Origin: Shimia sp022448905
GTDB lineage: Bacteria > Pseudomonadota > Alphaproteobacteria > Rhodobacterales > Rhodobacteraceae
NCBI RefSeq assembly: GCF_047126315.1
Contig: NZ_CP138953.1
Location: 1,674,001 to 1,738,000 of the forward strand
Length of the DNA: 64,000 bases
Direction of reading: 5' to 3'
This document shows positions 8,571 to 16,198 of this stretch, piece by piece. The notes under the pieces are model-generated. The model did not search any database. It was given only the letters and a program-made list of their open reading frames with translations, and was not told the origin of the DNA. Each line of letters starts with the position of its first letter. Position 1 is the stretch's first letter. A program made the position numbers and the translations under genes.

Positions 8571-9473
8571 ATGAGCGCACAGATTATTGACGGCAAAGCC
8601 TTTGCGGCCACAGTTCGCGAGAAAGTGGCGGGCCATGTGGCACGTCTGAAAGAGGAAAACGACATCACACCCGGTCTGGCCGTGGTGCTGGTTGGCGAAG
8701 ACCCAGCCTCGCAGGTCTATGTGCGCTCCAAAGGCAAACAGACCGTCGAAGTCGGCATGAACTCCTATGAGCACAAGCTCGATGCTGACACCTCCGAAGC
8801 AGACCTGCTGGCCCTGATCGACAAGCTGAACAACGATCCTGCGGTGCACGGCATACTGGTGCAACTGCCACTGCCCGGCCATCTGAACGAAGATCTGGTG
8901 ATCAACTCGATCGATCCGGCCAAAGACGTGGATGGTTTCCACATTTCCAACGTGGGCCTTCTAGGCACGGGGCAGAAATCCATGGTGCCCTGCACACCGC
9001 TTGGCTGTCTGATGATGCTGCGCGACCATCACGGCTCGCTGTCCGGCATGGATGCGGTGGTGATCGGCCGCTCCAACATCGTGGGCAAGCCAATGGCGCA
9101 GCTATTGCTGGGTGACAGCTGCACCGTGACCATCGCGCATTCCCGCACCAAAGACCTGCCAGACGTGGTACGCCGTGCCGACATCGTCGTGGCGGCTGTG
9201 GGGCGTCCTGAAATGGTGCCAGGAGACTGGATCAAAGAAGGTGCCACTGTGATCGACGTGGGCATCAACCGCATCGACGCGCCAGAAAAAGGCGAAGGCA
9301 AAACCCGTCTGGTGGGCGACGTGCACTTTGAAAGTGCCGCGGCTGTGGCCGGTGCGATCACACCGGTGCCGGGTGGCGTAGGTCCAATGACAATCGCCTG
9401 CTTGTTGGCCAACACCGTAACGGCGTGCTGCCGTGCCAACGGCCTGGCCGAGCCGGAAGGTTTGACGGCGTAA
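8571..9473 (+). CDS. folD: Bifunctional methylenetetrahydrofolate dehydrogenase/cyclohydrolase FolD
   Basis: Interconverts 5,10-methylene-THF, 5,10-methenyl-THF and 10-formyl-THF with NADP. The 300-residue protein carries the FolD signatures GEDPASQVYVRSK (with catalytic-region Tyr and Lys), QLPLPGHLN, the Rossmann segment GRSNIVGKPMAQLLL and the C-terminal PVPGGVGPMT. Start ATG 8571 follows GGGGAG; GTG at 8568 is too close to that site. It is in the same direction as fhs and followed by a terminator. A C/G-rich hairpin at about 8532-8548 precedes the gene. Confidence 0.97.
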   Translation: MSAQIIDGKAFAATVREKVAGHVARLKEENDITPGLAVVLVGEDPASQVYVRSKGKQTVEVGMNSYEHKLDADTSEADLLALIDKLNNDPAVHGILVQLPLPGHLNEDLVINSIDPAKDVDGFHISNVGLLGTGQKSMVPCTPLGCLMMLRDHHGSLSGMDAVVIGRSNIVGKPMAQLLLGDSCTVTIAHSRTKDLPDVVRRADIVVAAVGRPEMVPGDWIKEGATVIDVGINRIDAPEKGEGKTRLVGDVHFESAAAVAGAITPVPGGVGPMTIACLLANTVTACCRANGLAEPEGLTA

Positions 9474-9496
9474 GGCGATCGCTGAGATGAAACTGG

Positions 9497-9528
9497 AAAG
9501 GGTCGCTTTGGCGGCCCTTTTTATTTTC
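9497..9528 (+). terminator. Rho-independent terminator after folD
   Basis: AAAGGGTCGC (9497-9506) pairs with GCGGCCCTTT (9511-9520), with one T-G wobble, around a TTTG loop, followed by TTATTTTC. It is 23 bases past the folD stop. Confidence 0.88.
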
Positions 9529-9554
9529 TCCTTTGCCAAATCCCTGATTTGGCA

Positions 9555-9612
9555 GCGCCCGAACCGCCCCCACGGGGCGGGCGCTTCGCTTCCAGCCCCT
9601 CGGTTCGGGCGC
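9555..9612. repeat. Nested inverted repeat between convergent folD and gnd
   Basis: Perfect 12-bp outer arms GCGCCCGAACCG (9555-9566) and CGGTTCGGGCGC (9601-9612) enclose 34 bases. A competing inner hairpin, CCGCCCC/GGGGCGG (9564-9570 with 9574-9580), shares bases with the left outer arm, so the two cannot form together. The element lies between the folD terminator and the gnd stop and probably ends gnd transcription, or both strands. It resembles the G-rich intergenic hairpins at 38.8 and 54.8 kb only in composition. Confidence 0.75.
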
Positions 9613-9627
9613 GATGGCTTTCTACTG

Positions 9628-11028
9628 TCAGTCAGCCCATGGCCCGTGATGGCCGCTGCCCCCATCGACCCGCGCAAAGCTGTGGCGGCCAAAGAAATCG
9701 CGCTGCCCTTGAATCAGATCCGCGGTGCCGCGCGATTGTGTCATGCCGTCAAACCATGCCAACGCGGCCGTCATCACCGGCACTGGATGCCCGGCGGCGA
9801 TGGCGGCGCCCACCACAGCGCGCAACGCTGGAACCGCGTCTTTAAGCGTCGCCGCCATCTCCGGCGCATAGGCCAGAAGGCCAGCCGGTGGCGCGTTGCG
9901 GAAGGCGTCCGCAATGCCGCTGAGCAATTCAGACCGAATGATGCAGCCCGCCCGCCAGATCTCTGCACAGCGCGACAGGTCCAAATCCCAGCCAAACTCG
10001 TCAGACGCGCTAGACAACAGGTCAAACCCCTGACTGTGGCCGATAATGCGTGTCGCCAAGGCTGCGTGTTCTATTTGCGCTGTTGTCACCGCAACCGTAC
10101 CTCGCGTTGGCGCAAAAATCTCTTCGCCAACGGCGCGTGCCTCACGACCTGCGGACCAAACGCGCGCGCCCACCGCAGCCTCAACCGTATTGGCAGCCAC
10201 GCCCAGTTTCTGCGCTTCAATCGCGGTCCAGCGGCCAGTGCCTTTTTGGCCAGCGGTGTCGACAATCACATCCACCAGCGGCTTGTCTGTCTTAGGATCA
10301 ATCGTCTGAAGAACTTCGGCGGAGATCTCCGCGAGATAACTGCGCATCGGCCCATTGTTCCAGCGCTCAAACTCCGCGCCAATCTCCGCTGGCGATATCG
10401 TCAAACCATGGCGCATCAGGCCATAGCTCTCCGCCAAAAGCTGCATGTCGGCATATTCAATGCCGTTGTGCACCGTCTTCACAAAATGCCCGGCACCATC
10501 CGGCCCGACATGATCGACACAAGGTTCACCCTCAAACTTGGCCGAGATCGCTTCCAGCATGGGGCGCATTGCCTCCCAAACCGAGGCTGTGCCGCCCACC
10601 ATCATCGACGGGCCAGTGCGCGCACCAAACTCGCCGCCGGACACGCCCATGCCCATATAGGCCAACCCGCTGGCCTCCAGGTCGGCGGCGCGGCGGCGGG
10701 TGTCCTGAAAATCAGAGTTGCCTGCATCAATCAGCACATCTCCGGGCTGCATGTGCGGGCGGGCTTGGGCAATGGCCTCTTCCACAGCCTGACCCGCAGG
10801 GATCAGGAAAATGATCGCGCGGGGGGCGGGCATGTCCCGTACCATGTCGGCCAGGCTGTCGTGGCCGGTGAAATTTCCTTCAAAGGCAGGTGCGTTAGCC
10901 ACAAAACTGTCCATATCGACTTTGCGATAGGAGGCCACATGAAGATTAAAACCGTTTTCGGCGATGTTATGCGCCAGGGCGGTGCCCATTGTACCAAGTC
11001 CGTAGAGGCCAAAATTTGCAAGCGTCAT
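9628..11028 (-). CDS. gnd: 6-phosphogluconate dehydrogenase, decarboxylating
   Basis: Oxidatively decarboxylates 6-phosphogluconate to ribulose-5-phosphate, producing NAD(P)H. The 466-residue protein has the N-terminal dinucleotide fold GLYGLGTMG, the substrate loop GVSGGEFGARTGPSMM and the catalytic helix HFVKTVHNGIEYADMQL containing the family Lys and His-Asn-Gly-Ile-Glu-Tyr motif. Start ATG 11028 is preceded by AAGGAG at 6 bases; an upstream in-frame ATG at 11049 lacks a site. It is downstream of gntK, giving a gluconate-to-pentose route. The N-terminus shows NFGLYGLGTMG where the GndA family usually has a similar MG motif. Confidence 0.95.
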   Translation of the reverse strand: MTLANFGLYGLGTMGTALAHNIAENGFNLHVASYRKVDMDSFVANAPAFEGNFTGHDSLADMVRDMPAPRAIIFLIPAGQAVEEAIAQARPHMQPGDVLIDAGNSDFQDTRRRAADLEASGLAYMGMGVSGGEFGARTGPSMMVGGTASVWEAMRPMLEAISAKFEGEPCVDHVGPDGAGHFVKTVHNGIEYADMQLLAESYGLMRHGLTISPAEIGAEFERWNNGPMRSYLAEISAEVLQTIDPKTDKPLVDVIVDTAGQKGTGRWTAIEAQKLGVAANTVEAAVGARVWSAGREARAVGEEIFAPTRGTVAVTTAQIEHAALATRIIGHSQGFDLLSSASDEFGWDLDLSRCAEIWRAGCIIRSELLSGIADAFRNAPPAGLLAYAPEMAATLKDAVPALRAVVGAAIAAGHPVPVMTAALAWFDGMTQSRGTADLIQGQRDFFGRHSFARVDGGSGHHGPWAD

Positions 11029-11110
11029 CGGTTTGCTCCTTGTCATCAAGGCAATTAAGTGAGTTGGCCGTGCCGCCCGAAACCGCGGTGCGCTGCCCCT
11101 ATGTCATGCG

Positions 11111-11665
11111 CTAACAGAGGGATGTCAATCGGTCGTTGGTCGATAACGCCAAAAGCGTTTCTTTGATTTGGCCCACGGATATGTCGGGAGGCAAGCTGGC
11201 GTCAACGGTCACGCAGGTCTCATCCGGGGTCGGGGGCTCTAATGTCTCCAGTTGGCTATCAAGCAGGCTTGGCGGCATAAAGTGGTCCTCTCTGCCGGTG
11301 ATACGTGCGCGGATCGTGTCAGGATCCGCCGCGAGATAGACAGTGATAGCGTCCGGGTTCCTGGCGCGCAAAATATCCCGATAACTGCGTTTGAGCGCAG
11401 AACAGGCTACCACCACAGGCGTATCCGGCCGAGCTGTCCGCGCCTGCTGCATTGCGCCCGCCAACGCGTCCAGCCAGGGGTGCCGCATTGTGTCCGTTAA
11501 TGGCGTACCAGCCGCCATGGCAGCAATGTTGTCCGGGGGATGATATTCATCCGCTTCAATGTAGCGCCCGCCGATCTGTTCCGCCAAAGCCTGCGCCACC
11601 GTGGTTTTGCCTACCCCGCTGACACCCATTACGATGAGTGCCCGGCCGCTTATGTCTTGGGTCAT
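11111..11665 (-). CDS. gntK: Gluconokinase (GntK family)
   Basis: Phosphorylates gluconate to 6-phosphogluconate, the substrate of the adjacent gnd product. The 184-residue protein has a P-loop GVSGVGKT near the N-terminus, the family motifs EADEYHPPDN and GTPLTDTMRHPWLD, the helix CSALKRSYRDILR and the C-terminal REDHFMPPSLLDSQLETLE. Start ATG 11665 follows GGGAGG at 7 bases; the 15 residues in frame upstream look non-coding. It lies 48 bases after bhcR and 82 bases before gnd on the same strand, so bhcR-gntK-gnd may be one transcript. Confidence 0.94.
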   Translation of the reverse strand: MTQDISGRALIVMGVSGVGKTTVAQALAEQIGGRYIEADEYHPPDNIAAMAAGTPLTDTMRHPWLDALAGAMQQARTARPDTPVVVACSALKRSYRDILRARNPDAITVYLAADPDTIRARITGREDHFMPPSLLDSQLETLEPPTPDETCVTVDASLPPDISVGQIKETLLALSTNDRLTSLC

Positions 11666-11713
11666 GTCGCGCCTCCCTCTCTGCCTCCACATAAATGGTA
11701 GCGCAAACATTTT

Positions 11714-12556
11714 TCAAGGTGCCGTGGCCTCCCCGCCAATCGCAAGGGTCAATTCCCGAGCCGCCGCGGTCACGGCCTTCGCCAGACGGTCAGTTTCCGC
11801 CGCACTCACACGACTTGCGGGGCCCGACACGGAAATGCCCGCCACCGCCTCGCCGTTAAAGTCAAACACCGGAGCTGCGATACAACGCATGCCCATGTTG
11901 CGCTCCTCGTCGTCTACAGAGTAACCACGCTCCCGAATGGCAAGCAGGTCTTCAAGAAGCGCATCCACATCGGTGATGGTGCGCTCGGTGAATGCTGTGA
12001 GCTCTTCGGTGGCCAAAAGCCGATTGCGCCGACCTGCTTCCATTTGTGCCAACAAGGCCTTGCCAATGCCGGAGGCATGCATCTGCGAGAGGGTGCCAGG
12101 TGGGAAAAACGCCCGGATGGTGGCGTGTGTTTCCACTTGGCTGAGGAAGAGTACCTGTCCTTCGCGCTCCACGCCAAGGTTGGCGGTTTCCCCGGTCAGC
12201 TCCATCAGCTTGCGCATCACAGGCCGCGCGCGGTCCACCAAACTGGTGCGCCGCAAGAAACGGGCACCAATGATGAAGGCGCGGGGGCCAATGTGCCAAA
12301 GCTGCTCGCGGTTCTCAAATTCGACCAGCCCACGGGTCTCCAGTGTCACCAGAATGCGGTACACCGTGGCTGGAGATTGCCTCATCTCGTCGGCAATCTG
12401 CGACAAGGTCTTGCCCTGTGCCTCGCTCAGATACTCAAACACCCCCATCGCGCGATCGAGTGATTTGATGGTGTTTTGCGCGGTCTTGTCATGCCAGTCA
12501 CGCGGACGACCACGCGCCTTTGGACCGCCATTTTCGCCATTCCTTTGAGAAACCAT
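11714..12556 (-). CDS. bhcR: IclR-family regulator of the beta-hydroxyaspartate cycle, BhcR
   Basis: The 280-residue protein is a standard IclR regulator: an N-terminal winged helix (about residues 35-95, with TLSQIADEMRQSPATVYRILVTLETRGLVEF) and a C-terminal effector domain (TSLVDRARPVMRKLMELTGETANLGV to the conserved SVDDEERNMGMRCIAAPVFD). It is divergent from bhcABCD, exactly where BhcR lies in the described Paracoccus system, where glyoxylate is the reported effector. Start ATG 12556 has AAGGGG at 6 bases. Function is inferred from the neighbours; the family itself is certain. Confidence 0.9.
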   Translation of the reverse strand: MVSQRNGENGGPKARGRPRDWHDKTAQNTIKSLDRAMGVFEYLSEAQGKTLSQIADEMRQSPATVYRILVTLETRGLVEFENREQLWHIGPRAFIIGARFLRRTSLVDRARPVMRKLMELTGETANLGVEREGQVLFLSQVETHATIRAFFPPGTLSQMHASGIGKALLAQMEAGRRNRLLATEELTAFTERTITDVDALLEDLLAIRERGYSVDDEERNMGMRCIAAPVFDFNGEAVAGISVSGPASRVSAAETDRLAKAVTAAARELTLAIGGEATAP

Positions 12557-12567
12557 AAACAGCCCCT

Positions 12568-12636
12568 TCGAAATTATTGAAAAGAGCATTCACAATATGA
12601 AAAAATCAAGCATCTGACAATATTGAATAATTTCGA
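12568..12636. promoter_or_regulatory. Inverted-repeat operator candidate between bhcR and bhcA
   Basis: TCGAAATTATTGAA (12568-12581) and TTGAATAATTTCGA (12623-12636) are inverted copies with one mismatch, 41 bases apart, in a strikingly AT-rich divergent promoter region (12557-12725). A third, smaller palindrome ATTTC-T-GAAAT lies at 12644-12654. The left arm starts 11 bases upstream of the bhcR start codon, so binding there would repress bhcR. The arrangement suits a tetrameric IclR regulator bridging two sites. Confidence 0.68.
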
Positions 12637-12725
12637 CATTTTCATTTCTGAAATCATTTTTCAAAAAAATTTCCCGCCGCAAGTTGCCCCGCTATGGTCG
12701 TCTCAACGCTTGAAGGAGACCTGCC

Positions 12726-13916
12726 ATGAGCTTCCAAAACCCTGTCTTTATTCCCGGTCCAACCAACATTCCGGAAAGCCTGCGCAAGGCTTGCGACATG
12801 CCCACCATCGACCATCGCTCGCCGCTGTTTGGTCAAATCCTGCACCCGGCCCGCGAAGGTGTGCGCAAAGTGCTCAAAAGCGAGAGCGCAGAAGTGTTCA
12901 TCTTCCCATCCACCGGCACCGGCGGCTGGGAAACCGCACTGACCAACACGCTGTCCGCAGGCGACAAAATCCTCGCTGCGCGCAACGGCATGTTCAGCCA
13001 CCGCTGGATCGACATGTGCCAGCGTCATGATCTCGACGTGCAGGTTGTGGAAACCCCTTGGGGCGAAGGTCTGCCAGCGGACCGCTACGAGGAGATCCTA
13101 ACCGCAGACACCAACCATGAAATCAAAGCCGTTCTGGCCACCCACAACGAGACGGCCACCGGTGTGAAATCCGACATCGCCGCCGTGCGTCGCGCTTTGG
13201 ACGCCGCAGGCCACCCGGCACTGCTGTTTGTCGATGGCGTGTCCTCGATTGCCTCCATGGACTTCCGCATGGATGAGTGGGGCGTGGATGTTGCCGTGAC
13301 CGGCTCGCAAAAAGGCTTCATGCTGACCGCTGGCCTCGCCATCGTGGGTTTCAGCGCCAAAGCCATGGCCGCAACTGAGACTGCCAAACTGCCGCGCACC
13401 TTCTTTGACGTGCACGACATGGCCAAAGGCTACGCTGCCAACGCTTACCCTTACACGCCCGCCGTGGGGTTGTTGAATGGCCTGAACGAAGCTTGCACCA
13501 TGCTGCTCAACGAAGGTCTGGACAACGTCTTTGCCCGTCACTCCCGCATTGCCGAAGGCGTGCGCGCCGCTGTGGGTGCTTGGGGGCTGGAACTCTGCGC
13601 CGCCAACCCGTCGGTTTACTCGGACACCGTGAGTGCGATCAAAACACCGGAAGGGTTTAACGCCACCGACATCGTCACCCATGCGGCGGAGAAATACGGC
13701 GTGGCCTTTGGTGTGGGCCTTGGTGAGGTGGCTGGCAAAGTCTTCCGGATCGGTCACCTTGGCAGCCTGACCGACGTGATGGCGCTCTCCGGCATCGCCA
13801 CTGCAGAGATGTGCATGGTGGACCTTGGCCTGGACATCAAACTGGGCAGTGGCGTGGCCGCCGCACAAGATTTCTACCGTGGCAACACGGCGTCGGTGCA
13901 GAAGGACGCGGCCTGA
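12726..13916 (+). CDS. bhcA: L-aspartate:glyoxylate aminotransferase BhcA
   Basis: First step of the beta-hydroxyaspartate cycle: transfers the amino group of aspartate to glyoxylate, giving oxaloacetate and glycine. The 396-residue class V aminotransferase begins with the alanine/serine-glyoxylate transaminase signature IPGPTNIPESLRKA and has the STGTGGWETALTN cofactor loop and the PLP lysine in GSQKGFML (Lys196). Alone it would be called serine-glyoxylate aminotransferase; the BhcA assignment rests on the complete bhcBCD set behind it. RBS AAGGAGA lies 7 bases upstream. The stop overlaps the bhcB start (TGATG). Confidence 0.95.
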   Translation: MSFQNPVFIPGPTNIPESLRKACDMPTIDHRSPLFGQILHPAREGVRKVLKSESAEVFIFPSTGTGGWETALTNTLSAGDKILAARNGMFSHRWIDMCQRHDLDVQVVETPWGEGLPADRYEEILTADTNHEIKAVLATHNETATGVKSDIAAVRRALDAAGHPALLFVDGVSSIASMDFRMDEWGVDVAVTGSQKGFMLTAGLAIVGFSAKAMAATETAKLPRTFFDVHDMAKGYAANAYPYTPAVGLLNGLNEACTMLLNEGLDNVFARHSRIAEGVRAAVGAWGLELCAANPSVYSDTVSAIKTPEGFNATDIVTHAAEKYGVAFGVGLGEVAGKVFRIGHLGSLTDVMALSGIATAEMCMVDLGLDIKLGSGVAAAQDFYRGNTASVQKDAA

Positions 13917-14887
13917 TGTTGGACAGCGATATGTATATCCCAACCTATGAGGACATGCTGGAGGCGCACGCGCGCATCCAGCCCCACATCCGCCGCACCC
14001 CGGTGCGCGTGTCGGACTACCTCAACGAGCTGACCGGCGCAGAACTGTTCTTCAAATGTGAGAACTTCCAAGAGCCGGGTGCCTTCAAAGTGCGCGGCGC
14101 GGCCAATGCGGTCTTTGGACTGGATGAGGAGCAGGCCAAACGCGGCGTCGCCACCCATTCCTCCGGCAACCATGCGTCTTGCCTGAGCTATGCGGCCATG
14201 AAACGTGGCATTCCGTGCAACGTGGTCATGCCGCGCACCGCGCCGCAGGCCAAAAAAGACACCGTGCGCCGCTATGGCGGTAGGATCACCGAATGTGAAC
14301 CTTCCACCACCTCGCGCGAGGCGACCTTTGCCGAAGTGCAAGCGGCCACCGGGGGCGATTTTGTGCATCCTTACAACGATCCTCGCGTGATTGCGGGGCA
14401 GGGGACCTGCTCCAAAGAATTCATCGAGCAGACCGACGGTCTGGACATGGTGGTTGCGCCCATTGGTGGCGGTGGCATGATCTCTGGCACCTGCCTGACG
14501 CTCGCCACCTTGGCGCCGGAAACGCAGGTGATTGCGGCGGAGCCAGAGCAGGCGGACGACGCCTACCGCAGCTTCAAGGCGGGGCACATCATCGCCGATG
14601 ACGCGCCCAAAACCATTGCTGACGGGCTGTTGGTGCCGCTCAAAGAGCGCACTTGGCACTTTGTCTCCAACCACGTGAGCGAGATTTACACCGCGTCCGA
14701 GCAAGAAATCATTGATGCGATGAAGCTCACCTGGAAGCATCTCCGCATCGTGATGGAACCTTCCTCCGCGGTGCCTTTGGCGACAGTTCTCAAGAACCCC
14801 GACGCTTTCAGAGGCAAACGCGTGGGGATGATCATCACCGGTGGCAACGTTGATCTCGATAAGCTGCCCTGGTTGCCAACCACCTGA
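13916..14887 (+). CDS. bhcB: beta-hydroxyaspartate dehydratase BhcB
   Basis: Dehydrates (2R,3S)-beta-hydroxyaspartate to iminosuccinate. The 323-residue fold-type II PLP enzyme resembles threonine dehydratase and serine racemase: Schiff-base lysine in GAFKVRGAAN (Lys58), ATHSSGNHASCLSYAA, and the phosphate-binding glycine loop APIGGGGMISG. The C-terminal half matches serine racemase-like dehydratases and has no regulatory ACT domain. The start ATG 13916 shares one base with the bhcA stop. The intact four-gene order distinguishes it from a catabolic threonine dehydratase. Confidence 0.94.
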   Translation: MLDSDMYIPTYEDMLEAHARIQPHIRRTPVRVSDYLNELTGAELFFKCENFQEPGAFKVRGAANAVFGLDEEQAKRGVATHSSGNHASCLSYAAMKRGIPCNVVMPRTAPQAKKDTVRRYGGRITECEPSTTSREATFAEVQAATGGDFVHPYNDPRVIAGQGTCSKEFIEQTDGLDMVVAPIGGGGMISGTCLTLATLAPETQVIAAEPEQADDAYRSFKAGHIIADDAPKTIADGLLVPLKERTWHFVSNHVSEIYTASEQEIIDAMKLTWKHLRIVMEPSSAVPLATVLKNPDAFRGKRVGMIITGGNVDLDKLPWLPTT

Positions 14888-14924
14888 CACACAGACAACT
14901 CTATTTTCGACAGAGGATGAGGAC

Positions 14925-16088
14925 ATGAAAGACATGACCAATCTCGACACCTATGAAGTGGGCTATGACATTCCGGCCAAGCCGGGCATGGACGCCGCAG
15001 ACATTCAAACCCCGGCCTTGGTGCTGGACCTTGATGCGCTGGAGCGCAACATCAAGAAGATGGGCGATTACGCCAAGGCCCACGGCATGCGCCATCGCGT
15101 GCATGGCAAGATGCACAAATCCGTAGATGTGGCCAAGCTGCAGGAAAAACTTGGTGGTGCCGTAGGCGTCTGCTGTCAGAAGGTCTCGGAGGCCGAAGTC
15201 TTTGCCCGTGGCGGCATTAAGGACATTCTGGTTTCCAACCAGGTGCGTGACCCGGCGAAAATCGACCGCCTGGCCCGTCTGCCCAAATTTGGCAGCCGCA
15301 CGATTGTCTGCGTGGATGACGTTGCCAATGTGGCGGACCTCTCTGCTGCGGCCGTGCTGCATGGCACGGAGCTGGAGATCTTTGTCGAAATCGATTGTGG
15401 CGCGGGCCGCTGTGGTGTGACCACCACCGAAGCCGTGGTGGAGATTGCCAAGGTTGTTGAAGCGGCGGACAACCTCAAGTTCACCGGTATTCAGGCCTAT
15501 CAGGGCGCAATGCAGCACATGGACAGCTACGAGGACCGCAAGGCCAAGCTCGACGTGGCGATTGCCCAAGTGCAGGACGCTGTGGACGGCCTTAAAGCCG
15601 AGGGTATTTCCTGCGAATTGGTCTCCGGCGGCGGCACTGGCTCCTATTACTTTGAGAGCAACTCCGGCGTGTACAACGAGCTGCAATGTGGCTCCTACGC
15701 CTTCATGGACGCAGACTACGGCCGCATCCTGGACAAAGACGGCAACCGCATCGACCAAGGCGAGTGGGAAAATGCCTTCTTCATCCTGACCAGCGTGATG
15801 AGCCATGCCAAAGCGGACAAAGCCATCGTGGACGCAGGTCTGAAAGCGCAGTCTGTCGACAGCGGCCTGCCAGTGATTTTTGGTCGCGACGATGTGGAAT
15901 ACATCAAATGCTCAGACGAGCACGGCGTGGTCATGGACCCAACCGGCGTGCTGAAGGTCAATGACAAGCTCAAGCTGGTGCCGGGCCACTGTGACCCAAC
16001 CGCCAATGTGCACGACTGGTACGTCGGCGTGCGCGACGGCAAAGTTGAATGCGTCTGGCCTGTGTCGGCCCGCGGCCGTGCCTACTGA
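14925..16088 (+). CDS. bhcC: beta-hydroxyaspartate aldolase BhcC
   Basis: Condenses glycine with glyoxylate to (2R,3S)-beta-hydroxyaspartate. The 387-residue protein is a fold-type III PLP enzyme of the D-threonine aldolase/alanine racemase-N group: TPALVLDLDALERNI, the PLP lysine region HRVHGKMHK (Lys62), VDVANVADLSA, EIDCGAGRCGV and the metal-binding C-terminal segment EHGVV and PGHCDPTANVHD. ATG 14925 has a GAGGA site just upstream and gives a normal N-terminus. It is 37 bases after bhcB. Confidence 0.95.
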   Translation: MKDMTNLDTYEVGYDIPAKPGMDAADIQTPALVLDLDALERNIKKMGDYAKAHGMRHRVHGKMHKSVDVAKLQEKLGGAVGVCCQKVSEAEVFARGGIKDILVSNQVRDPAKIDRLARLPKFGSRTIVCVDDVANVADLSAAAVLHGTELEIFVEIDCGAGRCGVTTTEAVVEIAKVVEAADNLKFTGIQAYQGAMQHMDSYEDRKAKLDVAIAQVQDAVDGLKAEGISCELVSGGGTGSYYFESNSGVYNELQCGSYAFMDADYGRILDKDGNRIDQGEWENAFFILTSVMSHAKADKAIVDAGLKAQSVDSGLPVIFGRDDVEYIKCSDEHGVVMDPTGVLKVNDKLKLVPGHCDPTANVHDWYVGVRDGKVECVWPVSARGRAY

Positions 16089-16107
16089 TCTTCGATAAAA
16101 AACCACC

Positions 16108-16175
16108 TCCGGCGTATGGGGCGCCGGACTTGTGCCCACGTGCTGTCTTACCCTTCCGGCATTGCACGTGGGCAC
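16108..16175 (+). promoter_or_regulatory. Two perfect hairpins between bhcC and bhcD
   Basis: TCCGGCG/CGCCGGA (16108-16114 with 16122-16128, 7-base loop) is followed at once by GTGCCCACGTGC/GCACGTGGGCAC (16132-16143 with 16164-16175, 20-base loop), a perfect 12-bp stem. No T run follows, so these look like mRNA processing or stability elements within the operon, lowering bhcD or protecting the bhcABC message. The second repeat could also bind a dimeric protein as DNA. Confidence 0.65.
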
Positions 16176-16198
16176 GCAAATTCTAACGTGAGAGCACC

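Noticed and set aside
9487..11058. 523-codon plus-strand frame opposite gnd
   Set aside because: It covers the folD terminator and nested repeat and runs antisense to 6-phosphogluconate dehydrogenase.
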